Assembly (NCBI GenBank): GCA_964406005.1
Contig: CAYOPZ010000012.1
Coordinates: forward strand, 1-64,000
DNA from: CAYOPZ01 sp964406005
Lineage (GTDB): Bacteria; Bacteroidota; Bacteroidia; Bacteroidales; SM23-62
DNA: 64,000 bases
Reading direction: 5' to 3'
Both the position numbers and the translations under genes were made by a program. This document shows positions 33,738 through 42,745 of the stretch, one piece after another; the first letter of the stretch is position 1, and each line of letters opens with the position of its first letter. The notes beneath the pieces were generated by a model that had not been told where the DNA came from, did no database searches, and saw only the letters and a program-made list of their open reading frames with translations.

Positions 33738-34319
33738 TTTCCACAGAATGTTCCGTTTTATCCGGATGCGGAAGTAAGGTGCCGGCTCCCGGTTCCGGAT
33801 CTGCCAGGTGTCTGAAGAATGACCGGAAATGTGCGGGTCTTCGATGACATATCCTTCCGGCAATCTGATCCGGAGATGACTGGTCGTCATCTGTATATCG
33901 TCGTTCCGGGGATACCAGCAGCAAGCCGTATCCATGACGATATGATTTTCATCCTCTGCAAGGGCGCATTTTACATTGCCGGAGTAACTCAGGGAGATAT
34001 GCAACTGGTCTCCCTCAGCCACGGGATCCTGTAGGTAAAGGACCAGCCTTCCGTCCTTGTAAAACCCGTAGCGTTCAAGCCCCTGTGCGGTCAGGCTGTG
34101 GATTGAAAATTCCCCGTTCAGGCAGAAAGAGATGCTGTCCCGGTAATTGCTGCGGGGTACGAAAACCATCTGAAGGCTGGCTTTGAACATACCTGTTTCA
34201 GGATCCAGGTCGGCGATCATATGGTAATGGGTGTGGATATATTGCGTATAGGGATTGCAGCATGCAAGAAGGCATATGCAAAGCATCATCCGGTTTCGCC
34301 AGCGGTTTACGGATATCAT
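33735..34319 (-). CDS. Putative lipoprotein resembling the N-terminal domain of M1 peptidases
   Basis: This is a protein of up to 194 aa. A likely start at ATG 34289 or 34286 gives a lipoprotein signal (MLCICLLACCNPY). The rest is beta-rich and resembles the N-terminal beta-sandwich of M1-type aminopeptidases (DLDPETGMFKASLQMVFVP, SLSYSGNVKC, HIVMDTACCWYPR, LRIRLPEGYVI). The catalytic zinc domain is absent. It could be a stand-alone binding domain or a truncated gene. It converges on the M56 gene. Confidence 0.6.
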   Translation of the reverse strand: MISVNRWRNRMMLCICLLACCNPYTQYIHTHYHMIADLDPETGMFKASLQMVFVPRSNYRDSISFCLNGEFSIHSLTAQGLERYGFYKDGRLVLYLQDPVAEGDQLHISLSYSGNVKCALAEDENHIVMDTACCWYPRNDDIQMTTSHLRIRLPEGYVIEDPHISGHSSDTWQIRNREPAPYFRIRIKRNILWK

Positions 34320-34513
34320 CCGGTTGATTGATTGGTTAAAAGTAACTTAAAAATATTAAAATGGAAGTTCATCGTAAATTTCGCCATTCCCGGGGTACGG
34401 AAATGCCAGCCATTTTTGTGAACGGTTCATAAATAAGCTGATCAAATCCTGCTATCCTTTTTCATTTTTACTATATTGAAAGACATCCTTATTGTATTGT
34501 ATCTGGTCCGGAA

Positions 34514-35932
34514 ATGTCGAATTTCAGGATTACAAAAAGGGAAACCCTGGCGTATTGCTGCGGGATGGCCGGCTGGTCAATCCTGATCAATGTGATGTCC
34601 GTAATGCTTATCTACTTTTACCTTCCGCCGGCGGATACGGGCCTGACCCCGCTGATCCCTGCAATCATCTATCTGGGAATATTTTCCGTACTGGCCCTGA
34701 TCGCAGCCGGCGGCCGTCTGTTTGATGCGATCACCGATCCCCTGATTGCATGGATGAGTGACCGCACGGAAAGCAAAAGGGGAAGGAGGATCCCTTTCAT
34801 GAGGGTGGGATGGATCCCTGCCTTTGTGTTCTGTATCGCTGTATTTTTCCCTCTGAAGCCGGCAGAAAACCAGGTGAATATTTACTGGTTGCTTGCCACC
34901 CTTACATTGTTCTATTTCTCCCTGACCGTTTATTTTATTCCGTACAATGCACTCATGCCCGAATTGGCTCCTACCGAGCGTGAAAAAGTAAAACTCTCCA
35001 CCTGGCTGTCGCTGGCGTACGTATCGGGTCTGATCATTGCCGCACAAACGCCCCTGCTGGCATCATGGATAGAAGAAGCATTCGGGTTGGCGGTACGCAT
35101 CAGGACTTTTCAGTTTGCCATCGCGATCCTTGCGTCGGTGGCCGGTGTCCTGCTGCTTGTCCCGGTGATCGGAATTGATGAGAAAAAATGCTGTACGGGA
35201 AGGCCGGCCAGAATGCCTTTAAAGGATTCCCTCGGTATGGCTTTGAGAAATTATAATTTCCGCCTGTTCCTGTTTGCCGATTTCTCATATTTTCTTGCCG
35301 TGGCCATTATTTCAAGCGGAATGCTTTATTACCTGAGGGTATTGCTCGGGCTCCACGAGGCGCATGGGAGTTCCGTGTTCGGATTGATGATCGTCGTATC
35401 CCTGATGTTTTATCCGCTCATACTCCACATCTCAAAATTCGTGCGTAAAAAATGGCTTGTATCGTTTGCACTGATTTTTCTTGGTCTCATTTTCCTGGGC
35501 ATATTCTTTCTGGGAAACCTGCCTTTTCCGCCCAGGGTACAGATTTACACATTTGCCCTTCTGGCTTCCGTACCTTTCGCCATCCTGGGCATCATTCCCT
35601 ATGCCATTATTGCAGAAGTGGCCCAGCTCGACAGTCTTAAGACCGGTATGGGGAAAGAGGGCATGTATTTCGCCATAAGGAATTTTTTTTACAAGCTGGG
35701 AATGACCGCCGGAATTATGATCTTTACCATTCTGACCCTCTGGGGGAAAGATCCGGGAGATGACTTTGGTATACGCATGAACGGAATCGCCGGATCCCTG
35801 TTCTGCATACTGGCCGGCCTGACCTTTATGCTTTTCAGGGAGAAACAGATTCAGAAAGAAATCAATGACCTGAAAAATCAGGGTATAAAAACCAAACAGA
35901 ATGAAAATCGGAATTTTAACAGCCGGGGGTGA
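34514..35932 (+). CDS. MFS transporter of the GPH (sugar:cation symporter) type
   Basis: This 472-aa protein has about 12 hydrophobic segments. The conserved GPH motif is visible (GGRLFDAITDPLIAWMSDRT, then ESKRGRRIPFM) near residues 73-100, and PYNALMPELAPTEREK follows near 145. The family brings in glycosides, pentosides, hexuronides or related solutes with H+ or Na+. The following phosphofructokinase gene overlaps its end by 32 bases, suggesting sugar uptake linked to glycolysis. The sugar is not identifiable. Confidence 0.88.
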   Translation: MSNFRITKRETLAYCCGMAGWSILINVMSVMLIYFYLPPADTGLTPLIPAIIYLGIFSVLALIAAGGRLFDAITDPLIAWMSDRTESKRGRRIPFMRVGWIPAFVFCIAVFFPLKPAENQVNIYWLLATLTLFYFSLTVYFIPYNALMPELAPTEREKVKLSTWLSLAYVSGLIIAAQTPLLASWIEEAFGLAVRIRTFQFAIAILASVAGVLLLVPVIGIDEKKCCTGRPARMPLKDSLGMALRNYNFRLFLFADFSYFLAVAIISSGMLYYLRVLLGLHEAHGSSVFGLMIVVSLMFYPLILHISKFVRKKWLVSFALIFLGLIFLGIFFLGNLPFPPRVQIYTFALLASVPFAILGIIPYAIIAEVAQLDSLKTGMGKEGMYFAIRNFFYKLGMTAGIMIFTILTLWGKDPGDDFGIRMNGIAGSLFCILAGLTFMLFREKQIQKEINDLKNQGIKTKQNENRNFNSRG

Positions 35933-36938
35933 CTGTCCCGGATTGAACGCGGCCATCCGGGGAGTGGCAAAAACGGCCCTGATGGAACATAAAATGCGGG
36001 TATTTGGCATATCATCGGGATTCCTCGGCCTGATCGAGAATGAATTTTTTGAAATACAGGAAAACCATCTTTCGGGGATTCTTACCCTGGGAGGGACCAT
36101 TCTCGGCACATCGCGCGAAAAACCATTCCGGAAATCGACCAACTATTTAACAGAGATTGACAAGCCTGAGATCATCCGGAAAAATTATGAGAAACTCGGA
36201 CTCGACTGCCTGGTCTGCATCGGCGGGAACGGGACCATGAAAACCGCTTACCGCCTGTCCGGACTTGGAATCAATGTCATCGGAATTCCCAAAACCATAG
36301 ACAATGACGTATGGGGAACAGAAATGACCTTTGGGTTTGACAGTGCCGTAACCATTGCAGCAGAGGCCATTGACCGCCTTCATTCAACGGCCAACTCCCA
36401 TAAAAGGATCATGGTGATTGAAGTCATGGGGCATCATGCAGGATGGATCGCACTGTATGCGGGTGTGGCTGCCGGCGGGGATATCATCCTGATCCCGGAG
36501 ATTGATTATGAGAACGAAATCGTGGCTGAATACCTGAAAAAAAGGGTGGAAATGAAGAAGGATTATTCCATCGTTGTGGTCGCAGAAGGGATTATGAACG
36601 GAGCCAAACGGCATGCAGGGGCCAGGATCGCAAAAAAGATAAGCAAGCTGACCGGGCTGGAAACGAGGGAAACGGTTCTCGGATACCTGCAGCGGGGCGG
36701 AACGCCAACACCGATGGACAGGATCCTTGCCACCCGTTACGGTGCACATGCCACAGAACTGATCGCACGGGAAGATTTCGGAAAAATGGTAGCCCTGAAA
36801 CATGGAGAGATCATCAGCATCCCCTTCAGTAAAGTCCGGGACAAGTTGAAAACGGTCCCACCCAGGCACTCCCTGGTTCTGCAGGCGAGAAATATGGGCA
36901 CTTGTTTTGGCGACCGTATCTGTGACGAACCGAACTAG
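35901..36938 (+). CDS. pfkA: 6-phosphofructokinase, group III-like
   Basis: This 345-aa enzyme phosphorylates fructose 6-phosphate. Motifs: GILTAGGDCPGLNAAIRG, the nucleotide-determining GGNGT, GIPKTIDNDV, VMGHHAGWIALY and YLQRGGTPTPMDR. The phosphoryl-donor signature is mixed. Gly after GGN indicates ATP, as opposed to the Asp of PPi enzymes, while Lys in PKTIDND is shared with PPi-type and group III ATP enzymes. The position usually Asp or Glu in GGD/GGE is Asn here. ATP is the more likely donor. It overlaps the transporter gene upstream and, by four bases, the convergent gene downstream. Confidence 0.88.
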   Translation: MKIGILTAGGDCPGLNAAIRGVAKTALMEHKMRVFGISSGFLGLIENEFFEIQENHLSGILTLGGTILGTSREKPFRKSTNYLTEIDKPEIIRKNYEKLGLDCLVCIGGNGTMKTAYRLSGLGINVIGIPKTIDNDVWGTEMTFGFDSAVTIAAEAIDRLHSTANSHKRIMVIEVMGHHAGWIALYAGVAAGGDIILIPEIDYENEIVAEYLKKRVEMKKDYSIVVVAEGIMNGAKRHAGARIAKKISKLTGLETRETVLGYLQRGGTPTPMDRILATRYGAHATELIAREDFGKMVALKHGEIISIPFSKVRDKLKTVPPRHSLVLQARNMGTCFGDRICDEPN

Positions 36939-38473
36939 GGCAGTTCAGGCCCGGAGGAGCTTTCCATAAGGCTGCTGATACGCTCCAGGGCATCCTCGAG
37001 GGATTCCTCCGGGATCAGGTAATTATAGGGACCCCAGAATGCCTCGTCATATCCTCCAAGCATGTCTGCGAAGACATCTGTGATCCGGACTGTCTCCCTG
37101 TTCCTGAAGCGTGTCACCTTTTCCGTCTGCAGCTGTGTTATGGCCATCTCCGATATGGTTTGGTACTCGGTACCGAAAATCTTGCCCCGTTCCCTGACAC
37201 GAAAGCTGACATCGGTCATGATCCTGGAGACATAAAACAGATGATTTTTCTCCTTATATGTGACCTGGTAGGATGCAGAAAGCGGTTTTACCTTCAGGTT
37301 TCTTGGTTTTTTTACCACCATTGCCGGGCTCCCCTCAGACATGGAACGGGGGTCAACTTCGAATTCGACTCCCCGGAAGGCCAGTGTCTCAAGATCAATA
37401 TACAGAAGGCCCCTGTAATGCGGGAAAGGAGAGTTCGGCTTCTGCCAGAAATCGATTGCATATGTACTTTTTCCCTGCATTGTTACGATGTCTGACATCC
37501 TGTATTCGAACTGGTGGAATTTCTCAGGAACCAGGAAATCAGGCTGGTTTCTGGTGATATCCAGCAGAAAACTGGATTCCAATCCGGCCTGAAGCTTGAT
37601 CATAATCGTATCCATTTCACTGTAATCCATATTGCTTCGCCCTTTCAGTACCTTGACCTGTTCGGAAGTAAGGGCATTGATTGCAGGTTTGTAAATGTCA
37701 AGGACTGCTTCGGAAACATTGATATAATGATTATTCTTCAGAATGGATTCCCTGTAAAAAGCAGTTTCGATGACAGCTTTCCGGAAGTAGTTATCGGGAA
37801 TTTTTTCAAGGGCCTGCAGGATCAGGGCAATGGGATCGGTGCGCCTGATGACAACTTCCTGGATGGGTATTATTGCCGGCTGGAGGTAAATAAGGTTTAA
37901 AGAATCGTTCAGCTGGGTCAGCGGAATGATCTTTGACCGGTACCCCATACAGCTTACAGCCAGTGAATCGGCACTACGGGAACCGGTTATCTTCAATATG
38001 AACTGTCCTTCCGTATTGGCGACAGTACCTTCCCATGTGGAGGGTATCCATATGGTGGAAAACTCCAGCGGGGCATTATCCGAACCGCTGAGTACCTGCC
38101 CCCGGATTGAGCGTACAACCACAGGACCCGGCTGCATAACAGAGATAGTATCGCTGCGAGCCGCATCCTCCTTGTGAAACACAACCTGGTTGTCAATGAT
38201 CGTATAATCAATCTTTTCCGTTTCCGCAATCCATCTGACAAAATCCATCAGTTTCCACCAACCCGGCGGCGGATGAAAGGATTTCTCCAGGTCCAGGTTC
38301 TCGGGATTGTATGAAAAATAAAATCCGGTTGCTTTTTCAACAACCTGGAGGGATTTTTCCAGGCTGAGTAGGGTATCCGGATAGAAAAACGAAAGACTGT
38401 CGGGATTCTGCTGTGAATTTCCCGGTGCATAGTAAAAAAGCAGTAATGGGATAAAGCATTTTATATATCGCAT
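36935..38473 (-). CDS. STN-CPD protein without receptor barrel (paralogue 3)
   Basis: This 512-aa exported protein is counted from ATG 38473, whose signal peptide is FIPLLLFYYAPGNSQ. An STN-like domain (about 30-105; LEKSLQVVEKATGFYFSYNP, IDYTIIDNQVVFHKED) is followed by a CPD domain (about 120-210; IRGQVLSGSDNAPLEFSTIW, GTVANTEGQFILKI). The long C-terminal half (about 220-512) has the same architecture as the two paralogues at 39976-42701 (KIPDNYF...AFYRESI, VSEAVLDIYKPA, FWGPYNYLIPEESLEDALER) and may be LolA-like. There is no TonB-receptor beta-barrel. It begins five bases after the FecR gene, the slot normally held by a TonB receptor. Confidence 0.8.
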   Translation of the reverse strand: MRYIKCFIPLLLFYYAPGNSQQNPDSLSFFYPDTLLSLEKSLQVVEKATGFYFSYNPENLDLEKSFHPPPGWWKLMDFVRWIAETEKIDYTIIDNQVVFHKEDAARSDTISVMQPGPVVVRSIRGQVLSGSDNAPLEFSTIWIPSTWEGTVANTEGQFILKITGSRSADSLAVSCMGYRSKIIPLTQLNDSLNLIYLQPAIIPIQEVVIRRTDPIALILQALEKIPDNYFRKAVIETAFYRESILKNNHYINVSEAVLDIYKPAINALTSEQVKVLKGRSNMDYSEMDTIMIKLQAGLESSFLLDITRNQPDFLVPEKFHQFEYRMSDIVTMQGKSTYAIDFWQKPNSPFPHYRGLLYIDLETLAFRGVEFEVDPRSMSEGSPAMVVKKPRNLKVKPLSASYQVTYKEKNHLFYVSRIMTDVSFRVRERGKIFGTEYQTISEMAITQLQTEKVTRFRNRETVRITDVFADMLGGYDEAFWGPYNYLIPEESLEDALERISSLMESSSGPELP

Positions 38474-38477
38474 CCTT

Positions 38478-39353
38478 TTAATTACATCCTTCCCCGTGAA
38501 AAACGTATGAATTCTTATCCCTGTCTGCATCAAAACCAAACGTTACTTCCAGCACCCTGACCACCGTATCCACGGGCGCTTGATCAAAGGTTCCTGTATA
38601 AAGACAGTTCTTAAGGTCTTCGTTGTCAAACAGAAATTCCATTTTATAGGTACGATTCAGCACCCTGGCTACCTCTCCGAGTTTTGTCTGCCTGAAAGTC
38701 AGCTTTTTTGTTTTCCATGAAAGATAGTTCTCATCCGGGTTATCATCCCTGCGAAACCGGTCGTTTTCAATGATTCCCACAATTCCCGGTTCAAGTAAAA
38801 TTCCGCCGGAATCATCGTCTGCCCGGTAAAGCCGTACGCTTCCCGATTCCACATAGACTTCCGTCCGCTTGTTCGCCGGATCGGAACGAACGGAAAAAGA
38901 GGTACCGGTCACACGGACCATGGCATCACCGGTATTGATGATAAAGGGCTTTTTCAAATCATGGCGGACATTGAAGTAGGCTTCTCCGGAAAGCCTGACA
39001 AGACGGTTCCCGTCGCCATCCGAACGGTAACGTATCCTGGTATTAATATTCATATCCACCAGGGAGCCATCGGGCAGGGAAAGGCCGAAAATCTCCGTTG
39101 CATCCGATTGTGCAGTTAGTTTCAACTGATTACCGGAAGAAGATACTGCAAGATAGGCAATGACGGACAGCCCCAGAACCAAAACGATTGCTGCTGCAAT
39201 CTGCAGCCCGGGAGAAAGTAGTATTCCGAGGCTCTTTCTGCGGATCAAACCGTCTTTTTCCAGCCTGCCTTTCAATCTTATCCAGGCTTCATCCACATTC
39301 ACACTGATTTTGTCGTTTCGGTTACCGGCCGATTCCGGATATTGTTTAAGCAT
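38478..39353 (-). CDS. FecR-family anti-sigma regulator (first copy)
   Basis: This 291-aa protein has a transmembrane segment (about 50-70; AAAIVLVLGLSVIAYLAV), the FecR periplasmic domain (FGLSLPDGSLVDMNINTRI, VRLSGEAYFNVRHD, KPFIINTGDAMVRVTGTSFSV) and the C-terminal DUF4974 region (LSWKTKKLTFRQTKLGEVAR, LNRTYKMEF). FecR-type proteins relay an outer-membrane signal to an ECF sigma factor. It starts four bases after the sigma gene stop and is followed five bases later by the STN-CPD gene. Confidence 0.9.
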   Translation of the reverse strand: MLKQYPESAGNRNDKISVNVDEAWIRLKGRLEKDGLIRRKSLGILLSPGLQIAAAIVLVLGLSVIAYLAVSSSGNQLKLTAQSDATEIFGLSLPDGSLVDMNINTRIRYRSDGDGNRLVRLSGEAYFNVRHDLKKPFIINTGDAMVRVTGTSFSVRSDPANKRTEVYVESGSVRLYRADDDSGGILLEPGIVGIIENDRFRRDDNPDENYLSWKTKKLTFRQTKLGEVARVLNRTYKMEFLFDNEDLKNCLYTGTFDQAPVDTVVRVLEVTFGFDADRDKNSYVFHGEGCN

Positions 39354-39357
39354 TTCT

Positions 39358-39897
39358 TTATTTGTTAATGTATTCTTCCAGGTTCTTTCTGAACAACGCG
39401 AGCGCTTTGCTCATATTTGCCTCTACTGTTTTTACGGAAATCTGCAATTCATTTGCAATCTCACTGTATTTCATCCCATCGAACCGGCTCATTATGAAAA
39501 TGGTAGCCGATCTCAGGGGAAGGTCATCAAGTGTTTTGTTTACCACATCGTTGAGCTCGTCAGATTCCAGCATATTCTCCGGACTTTCCATGACAGCCGT
39601 GTTTTTTGCCATTTCTGCTTCAATTTCGGTCCGCCTGTTCTTCTGTCTCAGGATCATTTTGCAATTGTTGGATACGGATTTATACAGGTAGGATTTTACC
39701 GAAGTCCTGAACAGGATGCTTTCCCTCTTCAGCCAGATGTTGTAAAAAAGATCCTGTACAACCTCTTCCGAGGCATCCCTGTCATTCAGGTACTGGTAGG
39801 CCCACTGGCAAAGCTGCTCATAATATTCCCTGAACAGTGATTCAAAGACCCTGATATCTCCTTTTTGAATTTTTTTTATCGTCGAAGATCCATCCAT
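39358..39897 (-). CDS. ECF sigma-70 factor of FecI type (first pair)
   Basis: This is a 179-aa ECF sigma factor from ATG 39897. Region 2 motifs (VFESLFREYYEQLCQWAYQY, EEVVQDLFYNIW) and region 4 motifs (LPLRSATIFIMSRFDGMKY, SEIANELQISVKTVEANMSK) are clear. An in-frame ATG at 39975 would add residues encoded by a hairpin and a promoter-like sequence, so the shorter form is preferred. It works with the FecR gene four bases downstream. Confidence 0.9.
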   Translation of the reverse strand: MDGSSTIKKIQKGDIRVFESLFREYYEQLCQWAYQYLNDRDASEEVVQDLFYNIWLKRESILFRTSVKSYLYKSVSNNCKMILRQKNRRTEIEAEMAKNTAVMESPENMLESDELNDVVNKTLDDLPLRSATIFIMSRFDGMKYSEIANELQISVKTVEANMSKALALFRKNLEEYINK

Positions 39898-39903
39898 GGG
39901 AAA

Positions 39904-39938
39904 ATGTAACCAGTCCCGTTTTCCGGAACTGGTTACAT
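39904..39938 (-). other. 15-bp hairpin immediately upstream of the sigma start codon
   Basis: Bases 39904-39918 pair with 39924-39938 over 15 positions with one non-Watson-Crick pair, leaving a five-base loop. On the minus strand it ends six bases before ATG 39897 and would form the very 5' end of an mRNA from the candidate promoter at 39945-39975. A TTTT follows it, so it could instead terminate the upstream CPD-gene transcript. It could also restrict ribosome access to the sigma gene. Confidence 0.75.
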
Positions 39939-39944
39939 CTGACG

Positions 39945-39975
39945 CAAAATTACTACTAACCCTGAAAAAAAACAA
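39945..39975 (-). promoter_or_regulatory. Bacteroidota-type promoter for the sigma/FecR unit
   Basis: On the minus strand TTG (39973-39975) is followed after 20 bases by TAATTTTG (39945-39952), an exact match to the TAnnTTTG -7 consensus with the usual spacing. It lies between the stop of the upstream CPD gene and the sigma start, so sigma, FecR and STN-CPD genes can be transcribed on their own. The predicted start is next to the hairpin at 39904-39938. Confidence 0.6.
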
Positions 39976-41292
39976 TTACAGCGTTCTTCTCATCCTTCTG
40001 TTCAACCTCTCTATTGCAGATTCTATGGACTCGTCAGGCTTGATGATATTATCCTCTCCCCAAAAACCGGGATCTTCGAACCGGCTGACCTGCTCGGCAA
40101 GGATGTCATTCATTTTTACAGACTCACGGTAACTGATCTTGTCCTGTCCCTGAGGATTGACATCGGTGACGGCCATTTCACTCATAAGAGAATAATCTGA
40201 ACGGAAAAGCTTTCTTTTCCACTTGCATTGAAAGTCCAGTTCCGACCTAACATAGGACAGGTACCATGTTCCGTCAATAATCCTGTATTTGGTAAGATAA
40301 TTGGCAGATTCAATATCCACTTTCATCAATGCCGGCTTTTTCCTTATGAAGAGATCTGCAGCCTGGCTCACATTTTTCTCGTCCAGGTTGAAATCAATTC
40401 CCATAATGGCCAGGTTCTCCTCATCAAGGTAAATTTGACCTTCATACAGGGGATCCTTTACATATTCCTGTGGCTTGAAACGGATGATTATGGCCTCCCT
40501 GTCCTGAATGGTCGTGATGCCGCCATAACTGTAATCATACTCGTTTATATAGTCTTTTGAGAGTATATCACCCGGGTTTTTTACGAGGTCCAGTAGAAGG
40601 CAAATGAAAGGTCCGCCCTGCAACTTCACGATTACCGTATCCATTTTCCTGACATCCTGGCTCTTTCTTCCTTTGTATATCAGGGTACGGTCTGACGTCG
40701 ATGCTGCATTGTACCCTGACTTGTAAATATCGAGCACTGCCTCTGCAACGCCCACGTAATTCCGGTCCTGTTTGATCGCTTCCCTGTAAAAAGCTTTCAT
40801 CGTGACCGGCTTGTCAGAATAGTTATCGGGGATGTTGGTAAGTGCACGCATGAGCAATTCAAGCGGATCCCCGTATTTAATCGTTACGCTTGCTATGGGG
40901 ACCGTAGCCGCCTGGAGTTCGATCCGGTTTTGTTCTGCGGCCAGTTCATCAAGGCTGATCACCCTGTTACGGTATCCGATATATGTGACTTCGAGTTCCC
41001 TTACCTGCCAGTTTGAAGGGGCCTTGAGCAGGAATTCTCCTTCTGCATTGGTAACCGTGCCTATATTTGTGCCCTTCAGAACGACGTTGGCAAAGACCAG
41101 GGGTTTCCCGGTCTCACTGTCGATTACCTTTCCGGTATAGGACTGGTATTGGCTGGTATCCGCCTCTGCAGAAATGATCCCGGCAGGCGCGGAGAACATG
41201 ACATTGGCACAGACCGGTGACATAAACAGAACAATCAGGATTGCAACCCACCGGATATTGCGTTTTCCTGATTGATATACATTTGTTTCCAT
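39976..41292 (-). CDS. CPD-domain exported protein (paralogue 2)
   Basis: This 438-aa protein has a signal peptide (about 14-45), a CPD domain (YTGKVIDSETGKPLVFANVV, GTNIGTVTNAEGEFLLKA) and the shared C-terminal region (ALTNIPDNYSDKPVTMKAFY, VAEAVLDIYKSGYNAA, FEDPGFWGEDNIIKPDESIE). The C-terminal part may be LolA-like and bind a hydrophobic ligand; this is inferred. It has no STN domain. It lies between paralogue 1 upstream and the sigma/FecR pair downstream. Confidence 0.8.
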   Translation of the reverse strand: METNVYQSGKRNIRWVAILIVLFMSPVCANVMFSAPAGIISAEADTSQYQSYTGKVIDSETGKPLVFANVVLKGTNIGTVTNAEGEFLLKAPSNWQVRELEVTYIGYRNRVISLDELAAEQNRIELQAATVPIASVTIKYGDPLELLMRALTNIPDNYSDKPVTMKAFYREAIKQDRNYVGVAEAVLDIYKSGYNAASTSDRTLIYKGRKSQDVRKMDTVIVKLQGGPFICLLLDLVKNPGDILSKDYINEYDYSYGGITTIQDREAIIIRFKPQEYVKDPLYEGQIYLDEENLAIMGIDFNLDEKNVSQAADLFIRKKPALMKVDIESANYLTKYRIIDGTWYLSYVRSELDFQCKWKRKLFRSDYSLMSEMAVTDVNPQGQDKISYRESVKMNDILAEQVSRFEDPGFWGEDNIIKPDESIESAIERLNRRMRRTL

Positions 41293-41405
41293 ATCGATAG
41301 AGTTTTTTATTTATTGAATGAGATTCTCTATTACTATGATGCACGGGCTGCCGGATACCCTATTGTCTGAAGGCATTTTGGTGGATGGAAAAACAGCTCG
41401 GGAGG

Positions 41406-42701
41406 TTAATCTTCCCTTCGCCGCCTAAGTTTGCGTTCGATCCTGTTTATGGCCGTTTGTATGTCTTCCTCGGGCTGGATGATATTGTATTCGCCCCAGA
41501 AATCGGGATCTTCGAAATTACTGACCTGATCGGCGAAAATGTCCGATTTTGTGGTGATTTCCCTGAATCTGAATTTCGTGATATTCTCGGGATCAAAGTC
41601 GGTCATGGCCATTTCTGATATGGTTGAGTATGTGGATTTGAAAAGCTTTTTCTTCCAGCGCACACTCATTGTCAACTCCGATCTGACATAATTTAAATAC
41701 CAGTTGTTTTCCACATACCTGTATCTGACGAGATAATGTGCTCCAAGCACATCGACCTGCAGGCCGATGGGTTTTTTCCTGACAAGCAGCTGGCTCGCTT
41801 CCTTCAGTTTGTTTTCACTCAGATGAAATTCGGCTCCCATGAATGAAAGGTCTTCGACGCCAATGTAAAAACTTCCGGTATACAGAGGATAATCTACATA
41901 ATCACGCTGGTTAAACCTTACTACATAGGCCTGTCTCTCATTGATGCTGACTATTCCCCCCATCTGGTAATTGTAGTTTAGCATGGATTCTTCCGACAGG
42001 AGTTCCAGGGGATTCTTTACAATGTCAAGCATGAACATGGTCTGTGGACCCCCCTGCAATTTGAAGAGAAGAGTGTCCATTTTCTTTACATCCTGACTTT
42101 TACGTCCTTTGAAGATTTTCAGCCTGTCGGCATCGATATCGTTGGTATATGAAGATTTATAACCGTCAATAACTGCTTCGGCTACAGAGACATAACTCCG
42201 GTTCTGCCGTATGGTTTCCCGGTAAAACGTAGTAACCATTATCGGGCGGTTGCTGTAATTATTGGGTATGTTCCGGAGGGCAGCCGTGAGCAGGTCCCTG
42301 GCTTCCCGGTTGACAATCGTAACTTCTTTTATGGGAATGGGGCTGGGTTCGAGGAGGATCTCATTGTCTTCAGGGTGCAACCGGCTGACGGGTATTTCAA
42401 TGTTCCCGTAGCCGATGCTTGAAATAACGAGGGTTTTATTTTCAATATACATGGGCACCTTTATGAGAAAGGCCCCTTCCGAATTTGCAACCGTACCAAT
42501 GTTAGTTCCGTAAAGAAAAACATTTGCGAATACGATGGGTTCACGGGTACGGGAATCCAGTACCAAACCCTGATAGGATTGGTAAACCGTTGAATCCTGG
42601 TAGGTGTAACCGGTCCCTGCGAATGCCTGAGCATACTGTCCTGGTCCGCCCAGAAAAAGGAATGAAATAAAAACCGGTAAAATCATACCTGCATTCTTCA
42701 T
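41406..42701 (-). CDS. CPD-domain exported protein (paralogue 1)
   Basis: This 431-aa protein is a close relative of the one at 39976-41292 (same order; shared KGRKSQDVKKMDT, LQGGP and VKNP segments). It has a signal peptide (MILPVFISFLFLGGPGQYAQA), a CPD domain (YQGLVLDSRTREPIVFANVF) and the same C-terminal domain ending FEDPDFWGEYNIIQPEEDIQ. The close likeness and adjacency point to tandem duplication. Molecular function is unknown. Confidence 0.8.
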   Translation of the reverse strand: MKNAGMILPVFISFLFLGGPGQYAQAFAGTGYTYQDSTVYQSYQGLVLDSRTREPIVFANVFLYGTNIGTVANSEGAFLIKVPMYIENKTLVISSIGYGNIEIPVSRLHPEDNEILLEPSPIPIKEVTIVNREARDLLTAALRNIPNNYSNRPIMVTTFYRETIRQNRSYVSVAEAVIDGYKSSYTNDIDADRLKIFKGRKSQDVKKMDTLLFKLQGGPQTMFMLDIVKNPLELLSEESMLNYNYQMGGIVSINERQAYVVRFNQRDYVDYPLYTGSFYIGVEDLSFMGAEFHLSENKLKEASQLLVRKKPIGLQVDVLGAHYLVRYRYVENNWYLNYVRSELTMSVRWKKKLFKSTYSTISEMAMTDFDPENITKFRFREITTKSDIFADQVSNFEDPDFWGEYNIIQPEEDIQTAINRIERKLRRRRED

Positions 42702-42745
42702 TTTTACAGGTTAACGTGCTCCGGACAAATTTACATAAAAGATTA

